Shown here: positions 1 to 5,912 of the stretch, piece after piece | How positions within the stretch are numbered: the first letter of the stretch is position 1 | How the letters are laid out: every line of letters starts with the position of its first letter | Assembly: GCA_016927095.1 (NCBI GenBank) | Contig: JAFGNI010000286.1 | Location: 1-10,818, forward strand | Direction of reading: 5' to 3' | Length of the DNA: 10,818 bases | Origin: Anaerolineae bacterium | GTDB taxonomy: Bacteria; Chloroflexota; Anaerolineae; B4-G1; SLSP01 | The notes under the pieces: model-generated | The model's input: the letters and a program-made list of their open reading frames with translations, nothing else | Database searches by the model: none | What the model was told of the DNA's origin: nothing | Position numbers and translations under genes: made by a program

Positions 1-849
1 CACCAGGGTTGGATAGCTCGGGCTGGTCACGTCGACGATGCGCAGCCCGTCATCCCCATCGGCCACGTACGCCATCCCCCCAGCCACTGCGACGTCGACA
101 GCATAGCCGGATGTGCCGTGGAAGCCGATCTCTGCCGGCCGTTCCGGATCTGACACGTCGATGATGCGCAGCCCGCTCCACCAGTCGGCAACGTAGGCGG
201 TTGTCCCGTTTACAAACAGGCGGCTGGCGGCGACCGGTGTATCACAAGAGCCCAGTTCGACCGGATCCATCGCGTCGCCCACATCCAGGATGCGCAGGCC
301 AGCCTCACCGTCGGCCACATAAGCCGTCTCTCCGATGACGACGATGCCATAGGCCAGTCCGGGGCTATCCCAGACGCCAAATAGGACGGGCTCGGTCGGC
401 TCGGACACGTCCAGGACAAGCAGGCCGTACGCTTCGTCCGCAACGTAGGCCCTTGGCCCAGACACAGCTACGCCCGACGCAGTGCCCGGCGTATCATACC
501 GCCCAATCTCGATGGGATGAAAGGGGTCTGCTACGTCGAGGATGCGCAGCCCGCTTCCCCCGGCGGCGACGTAGGCCATCGTGCCTGCAAGGGCCACCTG
601 GTGAGCGGACGCCGGCGTCACCTCCACCCCCACTTCGATAGGTTGGGTCGGATCGCTGACGTCAATGACCCGCACGCCGGCATCCCCAGCAGACACGTAG
701 GCGATGTCCCCGTTCACGGTGACGCCTATCACGACGCCAGGTAGCGGGGCCGTCTGGCCGAGGAGGATCGGCTCCTCCGCGATGGACACGTCTACCACAG
801 CCAACCTCGGCCCGACGCCGATGTAGGCCAGGTTGCTGCGCACGGCAAC
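1..849 (-). repeat. Seven tandem LVIVD units, 126 bp each
   Basis: The translated units align without net gaps at a 42-residue (126 bp) period from residue 82 to the window edge. The core of each unit is AY(V/I)...G(L/V)(R/L)(I/V)(L/I)DV(S/A)DP..P. Unit 1 lacks one residue between its AY and DV landmarks and regains it afterwards. DNA copies are diverged, so this is an old protein repeat and not a recent DNA expansion. Confidence 0.9.
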
Positions 850-1092
850 TGCGTGCGTGACTCCGCCGATCTGTCCCACTTGCTCGATGTGGACTGTGCG
901 TCGCCCTCCGGGACCCGTCCGCGATGTCCAGTCCAGCTCGGACACAGCCGACGTCGTACCACCATCGGCATAACCGATCTGCCCAGTCGCCAGCGTGACT
1001 GCGACTGCCAGGACGGCCAAGACGGAAAAAACGACAGACCCTCTTGCTTTCACGACCACTCTCTGCATGATGACCTGAATGCCCGCTTTCAT
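1..1092 (-). CDS. Secreted LVIVD-repeat beta-propeller protein, C-terminus outside window
   Basis: Reading minus from ATG 1092, 364 codons stay open to the window edge, so the C-terminus is missing. Residues 1-43 form a basic N-terminus (MKAGIQVIMQRVVVKARGS) and a hydrophobic segment ending near YADGG, a Sec-type signal peptide. From about residue 82 the protein is seven tandem units of the type AYVADG..GLRILDVSDP..P.EIG, the LVIVD repeat found in extracellular beta-propellers. The AY pairs sit at 89, 131, 173, 215, 257, 299 and 341, an exact 42-residue period; the seventh unit is cut. The start is supported by GGGAGG seven bases upstream; ATG at codon 9 is an alternative without as good a ribosome site. 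The gene follows the Asp-box gene at 1196-3715 by 103 bp on the same strand and is probably its last visible operon partner. LVIVD proteins are usually of unknown binding function; no enzyme domain is visible here. Confidence 0.93.
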   Translation of the reverse strand, partial: MKAGIQVIMQRVVVKARGSVVFSVLAVLAVAVTLATGQIGYADGGTTSAVSELDWTSRTGPGGRRTVHIEQVGQIGGVTHAVAVRSNLAYIGVGPRLAVVDVSIAEEPILLGQTAPLPGVVIGVTVNGDIAYVSAGDAGVRVIDVSDPTQPIEVGVEVTPASAHQVALAGTMAYVAAGGSGLRILDVADPFHPIEIGRYDTPGTASGVAVSGPRAYVADEAYGLLVLDVSEPTEPVLFGVWDSPGLAYGIVVIGETAYVADGEAGLRILDVGDAMDPVELGSCDTPVAASRLFVNGTTAYVADWWSGLRIIDVSDPERPAEIGFHGTSGYAVDVAVAGGMAYVADGDDGLRIVDVTSPSYPTLV

Positions 1093-1098
1093 AGCATG

Positions 1099-1105
1099 CC
1101 CTCCC
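1099..1105 (-). promoter_or_regulatory. Ribosome binding site of the LVIVD-repeat gene
   Basis: GGGAGGG on the minus strand; GGAGG at 1104-1100 ends seven bases before ATG 1092. It decides in favour of the MKAG start over the in-frame ATG at codon 9. The rest of the 103 bp gap (1093-1195) holds only a weak AT-rich imperfect hairpin at 1121-1138 and no convincing terminator or promoter. Confidence 0.7.
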
Positions 1106-1195
1106 TTCCTACGCGCATAGAGAAATCACACATTTTCTGACCATTACATGCAGGGACGGGGTCAAGTGTTCGCCCTTTTCCTGGTCGTCTATCTC

Positions 1196-3715
1196 CTACG
1201 GCGTGTATCCCCTGAGTACAAGCGGCAGATACGCCCACTGATTGGGCAGAAGCGTGGTCAGGCGGTAGACGCCGCTATTCATGACCATACCCGCCCCACC
1301 GTCCCTCGGCCCGGCTGAGGCCCGGACCTGGGACCCTGCCGCGATGGGTGCAGCAAACCCCCCGGTAACGCTCGCATAGATGATGACACGTCCCTCATCA
1401 CGCCCGCTGGCCATGGCAAAGACAGTGGCGTCGTGGGCGATGGCCTCCACCGGCTCCCAGGTCTCTCCGTCGTCCATGCTGCGCATCAGGCCAAAGCCGT
1501 AGAGCCATTCTCTCCAGTACAGCGTGGCGGGGATCGTGGGCGCATAGATGCCCCAATTCCAGATCTCCCGATCGGTCACCGTCCACGCCTCACCGCCGTC
1601 GAACGAGCGCATGATCTTGTTGCACACGGCCAGCACCCGCCCGGATTGATGGGGATGGGCGAACGGCCGACCACCCCTGCAGTCGACCTCGGCAGGGATG
1701 GGTTCGAGTACCTGCCAGTGTTCCCCACCGTCAGTGCTCTTGAGCATGGGTCCGGCCCCCGTGCCAGCGTAGACCAGATCAGGATCGACAGCGTCAAAGG
1801 AAAAGGAGGCGTGGATGTCAATGGCGTCCGAGATGATGAGCTGGCTCCAGCTTTCTCCATAGTCGTGGCTGATGGCCAGCCCGCCGGTATGTTGCGGATG
1901 CTCCGGATCCCATGGCAGGTGGTAATAGTGGATGCTGGCGAGTATCCGGCCAGGCCGCAACGGGTGGGGAGCCACAAAGTACACTAGCCCATTCCATTCC
2001 TCTGGGGGTTCAGGCAGCGGCAATACGGAGGTGTGCCAGTTGCTGGCGTCCCCTTCGACGATCTCAACGGCAGGCAAGCCAGCGATACCCACGGGGCCTG
2101 TGCTGCCACCCAGATAGACGCGCGTGGTGGTAAAGGGATCCACAGCCAGCCCGTGAGGATTGCCTGAATTGCAGTCGTAGCCATAGGTGTCGACGTTCAT
2201 CTGCTGCCAGGAGGCACCGCCGTTGTTGCTGCGCATGACACCCCGCATGGTTGTATAGGCGTACACCTGCTGCGGATCGGCGGGAGAGACGGCCAGCGCA
2301 TGAGCCTGGATTCCGGCGAACCCCTCGTTCAGTTGCTGCCAGGTCAGCCCCCGGTCTGTGCTCTTGTACATGCCGCACACAGAATTCCAGTAGTAGCAAT
2401 TAGACCCGGCGTAGATGAGATCGGGCTGGGCAGGGTCGAAAGCGACCACGGTCATGTCCGGCAGGGCGGTGGTCATGGGCTGCCAGGTGGCACCGCCGTC
2501 TGCGCTGGTGTAAAAGCCGACGGGAGAGTTGTCGACGTCTGACCACATCGTCCCCCAGGGATCAAAGATCGGTAAGTGCTCCCACATATTCGGGTCCTGG
2601 TCGATATCCACCGCCGCCCACTGGGTCAGGCCCGCGTCCAGGCTCTTGTAGACCATGATGTCTGCGCGGGTGAGACGGCCGATCCACACCTCGTGCGGGT
2701 CATGCGGATTGATCACCAGATTGCCAATCATGCAGGCACAGGGACGCGCCGCCCACTGCCAGCTCGCGCCGCCATTCTGGCTGGCGAAAACGTTGCCGTT
2801 GGCCGTGGCCAACACCATGTGCTGGCCGGTGGGGTCATCCGGGTAGAACGCCAGAGCCATGACATCGGTATCGGTGAGGCCGTCCGTCATGGTCACCCAG
2901 GTGGTGCCGTAATCGTCGGAGCGGAACACACCTGTGTGCTTGCTCGGAGCATGGTCAAACACGTTCACATCGGGGGACAAGGTTGCGTACAGCACCCCAG
3001 GCATCGACGGGTGAGCCAGGGGGTTGATCGCCTGTCCGTTCTCGTGCTGCGAGATGGTGATATCGTCCCAGCTTTCCCCGCCATCCAGCGAGCGGTACAG
3101 GCCATAGATGGACCCAAAGTACAGCACGTGCGGTTCTGGCGACGATAGGGACACGTTCAGCGCCGCGGAGTTGGGCAGCAACAGCTCCCAGTGCTCCATG
3201 GCATCGCGACTGACGACCAAACCGGCGCTGCTGGAGGCGTAGAGGGTGGTGGGCGTGATCGGATGCAGAGTCAGTTGGTGCACGTTGCCGCCATACGGCC
3301 CGCCCGTGGTCCACACCCCAAGGCCCTGGGTGACGGTGAAGGCATTGGAAAGGGTGCATGTGCCCCCATCAGCGTTGACCACCGTCAAGGTGTAGACGCC
3401 CGGCTCCAGCCCCCAGGGGACGGTGGCCGTCAGCTGCGTGGAGCTCACCCAGCCAACGTCGTCCAGTTCCGTGCCATCCAACTGCACCGTGGCGCTGATG
3501 GCAAAGCCGGTGCCGGTGATAACGATGGGGGTACCCAGGTCGTTGGGGGCAGAGGTGGGGTCAACCTCGATCACGGTGGGAGCCGTGTTGAGCGGCATGG
3601 CCGGCGCTGCCTCGGGAGGCCCGGCAATGGCTCCACCCGTCAGGCCGAACAGAAAAAGCAGCGCAGTTATCGAGATCAGCAGGACGACAGATGTTGTGAG
3701 CCATTTCTTGTCCAT
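1196..3715 (-). CDS. Secreted IPT/TIG plus Asp-box (BNR) propeller protein, copy B
   Basis: 839 residues. Residues 1-31 (MDKKWLTTSVVLLIS... ending AIAG) are a signal peptide. Residues about 46-129 are an IPT/TIG immunoglobulin-like domain (ITGTGF, TATVPWGLEPGVYTLTV, NAFTVTQG). The remainder is a BNR/sortilin-type propeller with 13 Asp-box positions, for example YRSLDGGESW, YTSADGGATW, YKSTDRGLTW and LKSTDGGEHW. Box 1 (SRDAMEHW) and box 9 (EGDASNWH) are degenerate. The protein ends YLPLVLRGYTP. The frame is open upstream to 3859, but ATG 3715 is chosen because AGGAGG lies five bases before it and the signal peptide begins there. It is a full-length paralogue of the gene at 5913-8351. The two-propeller arrangement of Asp-boxes resembles GH74 glycosidases and VPS10/sortilin folds, but I see no catalytic signature, so an exported binding or structural role is inferred. 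It lies 150 bp downstream of the YVTN-like gene. Confidence 0.93.
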   Translation of the reverse strand: MDKKWLTTSVVLLISITALLFLFGLTGGAIAGPPEAAPAMPLNTAPTVIEVDPTSAPNDLGTPIVITGTGFAISATVQLDGTELDDVGWVSSTQLTATVPWGLEPGVYTLTVVNADGGTCTLSNAFTVTQGLGVWTTGGPYGGNVHQLTLHPITPTTLYASSSAGLVVSRDAMEHWELLLPNSAALNVSLSSPEPHVLYFGSIYGLYRSLDGGESWDDITISQHENGQAINPLAHPSMPGVLYATLSPDVNVFDHAPSKHTGVFRSDDYGTTWVTMTDGLTDTDVMALAFYPDDPTGQHMVLATANGNVFASQNGGASWQWAARPCACMIGNLVINPHDPHEVWIGRLTRADIMVYKSLDAGLTQWAAVDIDQDPNMWEHLPIFDPWGTMWSDVDNSPVGFYTSADGGATWQPMTTALPDMTVVAFDPAQPDLIYAGSNCYYWNSVCGMYKSTDRGLTWQQLNEGFAGIQAHALAVSPADPQQVYAYTTMRGVMRSNNGGASWQQMNVDTYGYDCNSGNPHGLAVDPFTTTRVYLGGSTGPVGIAGLPAVEIVEGDASNWHTSVLPLPEPPEEWNGLVYFVAPHPLRPGRILASIHYYHLPWDPEHPQHTGGLAISHDYGESWSQLIISDAIDIHASFSFDAVDPDLVYAGTGAGPMLKSTDGGEHWQVLEPIPAEVDCRGGRPFAHPHQSGRVLAVCNKIMRSFDGGEAWTVTDREIWNWGIYAPTIPATLYWREWLYGFGLMRSMDDGETWEPVEAIAHDATVFAMASGRDEGRVIIYASVTGGFAAPIAAGSQVRASAGPRDGGAGMVMNSGVYRLTTLLPNQWAYLPLVLRGYTP
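3323..3348 (-). repeat. 26-nt direct repeat shared with 7965-7990
   Basis: These 26 bases are identical to 7965-7990 and encode the AFTVTQG end of the IPT/TIG domain in the two Asp-box paralogues. Flanking bases on both sides are also very similar but carry mismatches. It marks the duplication of the gene and could be a site for recombination between the copies. Confidence 0.85.
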
Positions 3716-3720
3716 CGTAC

Positions 3721-3726
3721 CCTCCT
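3721..3726 (-). promoter_or_regulatory. Ribosome binding site fixing the start of the copy B Asp-box gene
   Basis: AGGAGG on the minus strand, five bases before ATG 3715. It excludes a 48-residue N-terminal extension that the open frame would allow. The 150 bp gap to the preceding gene (3716-3865) contains a short CACAC-N5-GTGTG inverted repeat at 3820-3834 but no T-rich terminator. Confidence 0.8.
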
Positions 3727-3865
3727 TTTTAGCCTGTCCAGTGACCTCTCGCGCGGGCCCAGGGGCGTCATTGTGCCCAAGCTGGAGCATGGATGGGAAA
3801 GCGACCGTGTACGGACTTGCACACAAAGGGTGTGACCGGGGGGGGCAGCAGGTCGGCACAACGGT

Positions 3866-5851
3866 TCACTTGTTCTTGATAGTCAGCGGCAGGAATGTCC
3901 ACTCTGGAGTCCAGCTCGTATCCTGGATCACAGACAGCTTTTTGCTCTGCTCCACCTCGTGACTGTGGTGCGTCACGTAAAGCCGCGACAGCGCCGGGTA
4001 GACGGCGTAATCCGCGATGCTGGCATCCAGGAACACGCGGCCCAAGGTCCGGTTGAAATCCCCATCATAGGCACGGAATAGCGTGCTGCCCGTTGCGCCG
4101 TACAGGCGATTGGTCTGCGGGTTCGTCTCCAGGTGCCCGCTTGCTCCCGAGGTCATCCCCAGTTCAGCGTGGGTACTGCCGTCCAGGATCAGTACGCCCG
4201 ACTGATCGCTGCGAGACACCCACACGTACACGCGGTTCGTCGCCGGGTTCACGGCCACGTCGCCGATCGACGTAAAGTCTAGCGTCTGCGCCACCTCATC
4301 GGTGGCCGGGCTGATGACGTGCAAGACGTCGCCGAACGAGTAGGTGCAGTAGGCATAGCCCGTCGTCGGGTTGACTGCCATATCGATCGATTCGTAATAG
4401 CTAGAGGTACCCAGGTTAAGGGTGCGGACATGGGTCAGTGTCACGCCGTCGTAGATCTTGACCACATCCGGCTCGCCGATGTAAAAGCCAGTGTCGGCAA
4501 TGTACACACGTCCATTGGTCGAGTTGACAAAGATGTCGTTCCCGCTGCCCAGGTTCCCGATCACCTGCTCATTCGTGCCACTGATGACGTGGGTCTTGCT
4601 GCCGGTGACGGCATAGATCTGATTCCGCGTCTCATCCACGGCTACGTCGGGCGAACCGAGATCGCCAGGCAGGGAAATGTAGGAAAGCGAGTCCAGCGTG
4701 GTGGCATCAAACACGGAAATGCCTCCGTCTACCCCCACGTACAGGCGATTGGTCAGCGTGTTCACCGCGACTCCGTCCCCGTCTTCCGGCAGAGTGAGCG
4801 TGGCGGTGACGCGGGGGAGCGGCGGTGTCGGCGCCGGGCTTGTGGGCGAGGCATCCTGGAGGATGCTCATTTTCTTGCGCCAGGTCGAAGGGCTGGTGGC
4901 GTGCGTGCCAAACAGTTGGCCCAGGCTCAGGTGGACATCATAGTCCACCAGGTTGCCGTCCAGGTAGACGTATCCGACGACGCTGTCCGTGGCCAGGTCG
5001 GCGACCCGCACCACGTAGCCAGGCGAAGCCGGGTCCAGGCCGTAGAGGCGGTTGGTCAGTCGGTTGAGGCGCAACTGTGTGCCCAGCCGGGCAATGGCGC
5101 CCACCTGCGTGTGAGTCGTTCCCTCCAGCACGATCACATCCTCGCTGCCTGTTCCCACGTACACTCGATGGGTATCGGGGTTTACCGCTACGGAGCCGAC
5201 GTCATCCACATGCACGCGCGTCACCTCGGCGTGGGTATTGCCGTCCAGCACGCGCAGATCGTCGTCGCCCGTGAAGGCGATGTAGACCCGGTTCGTCGTC
5301 GGATTTGCCGCCAGATACACATAACCGATAGCACCCGGGTCGCCCACCGTGATGTCGGGAAGCCAGGTGTTGGTGGCCCCGGCGAGCACGTGAACCACCG
5401 CGGGGTCGGTCAATCGGTCGGCAATGTACACCCGATTGGTCACAGAGTTCACGACGGCCTCGTCGCCGCGCGTCTGAAAGTTTGCCAGCACCGTATTCGT
5501 GTTGCCGTCGATGACGTACGTCCGGAACGCGATGGCGTAGACTCGGTTCGTCACGGGATTCACAGCCACGTCGTAGCATGCGCCATAGTTACCAGGAAGC
5601 GCGATCGTTGCGACGAGGGCATAGGTCTGGGCGTCGTACACGTGGATCTGGCTCCCAACGGAGACATACGCGCGATTCGTGCCGGTGTTCACGGCGATGC
5701 CCCCGCCGGTCGCGCCCAGATCAATCACGCCGGTGATCATCTGCGCATAGGCATGCGGGCCGATGCCCCCCTCCACGATAAGGGCCGCCATCACTACGAT
5801 CACCACCACAACCAGGCACTTGCGTTTGGCGATTATCTGACCTTTGTTCAC
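3866..5851 (-). CDS. Secreted double seven-bladed YVTN-like beta-propeller, GTG start
   Basis: 661 residues from GTG 5851. Basic residues then a strong hydrophobic stretch (LVVVVIVVMAALIV) and HAYA near 33-36 make a signal peptide. The body is two tandem propellers of about 310 residues, each with seven blades carrying the motif VAVNPxTNRVYV. Blade landmarks of half 1 (about residues 50-335) match those of half 2 (about 359-646) in order, and both halves close with KK(M/L)S(I/V)(L/I)QD(A/T)S. A proline-rich linker (SPAPTPPLPR) joins them. The C-terminus is FLPLTIKNK. The start is GTG, since GGGAGG lies five bases upstream; the open frame runs to an ATG at 5929, but that would overlap the preceding gene and has no ribosome site. 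YVTN-type propellers occur in bacterial and archaeal surface layers; the binding target here is unknown. It lies between two Asp-box paralogues on the same strand. Confidence 0.92.
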   Translation of the reverse strand: MNKGQIIAKRKCLVVVVIVVMAALIVEGGIGPHAYAQMITGVIDLGATGGGIAVNTGTNRAYVSVGSQIHVYDAQTYALVATIALPGNYGACYDVAVNPVTNRVYAIAFRTYVIDGNTNTVLANFQTRGDEAVVNSVTNRVYIADRLTDPAVVHVLAGATNTWLPDITVGDPGAIGYVYLAANPTTNRVYIAFTGDDDLRVLDGNTHAEVTRVHVDDVGSVAVNPDTHRVYVGTGSEDVIVLEGTTHTQVGAIARLGTQLRLNRLTNRLYGLDPASPGYVVRVADLATDSVVGYVYLDGNLVDYDVHLSLGQLFGTHATSPSTWRKKMSILQDASPTSPAPTPPLPRVTATLTLPEDGDGVAVNTLTNRLYVGVDGGISVFDATTLDSLSYISLPGDLGSPDVAVDETRNQIYAVTGSKTHVISGTNEQVIGNLGSGNDIFVNSTNGRVYIADTGFYIGEPDVVKIYDGVTLTHVRTLNLGTSSYYESIDMAVNPTTGYAYCTYSFGDVLHVISPATDEVAQTLDFTSIGDVAVNPATNRVYVWVSRSDQSGVLILDGSTHAELGMTSGASGHLETNPQTNRLYGATGSTLFRAYDGDFNRTLGRVFLDASIADYAVYPALSRLYVTHHSHEVEQSKKLSVIQDTSWTPEWTFLPLTIKNK

Positions 5852-5856
5852 ATTGT

Positions 5857-5862
5857 CCTCCC
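5857..5862 (-). promoter_or_regulatory. Ribosome binding site supporting the GTG start
   Basis: GGGAGG on the minus strand, five bases before GTG 5851. The ATG that overlaps the GTG (ATGTGA) is followed at once by a stop, so GTG is the only sensible start near this site. Confidence 0.75.
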
Positions 5863-5878
5863 AAGACAGCCCCCCTGT

Positions 5879-5900
5879 GCAGGCGCTTCGCGCAGCCTGC
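5879..5900 (-). other. GC-rich hairpin between two propeller genes
   Basis: The minus-strand transcript can fold GCAGGC-t-GC / GC-GCCTGC, eight pairs with one bulged T and a five-base loop, inside the 61 bp gap between the stop at 5913 and the GTG at 5851. No T-tract follows, so it is not a standard intrinsic terminator. It could influence mRNA stability or expression ratio within the operon. Confidence 0.4.
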
Positions 5901-5912
5901 GCAAGGGCAATG

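Noticed and set aside
1093..1195. Promoter for the LVIVD gene around TTGACC on the minus strand
   Set aside because: A -35-like TTGACC is present but no acceptable -10 stands 16-18 bases downstream.
3820..3834. CACAC-N5-GTGTG as a terminator
   Set aside because: Only five pairs, no T-tract on the minus strand, and genes on both sides run in the same direction.
3716..3859. N-terminal 48-residue extension of the copy B Asp-box protein
   Set aside because: The signal peptide and a well-placed AGGAGG put the start at 3715; the extension is proline- and cysteine-rich and lacks a ribosome site.
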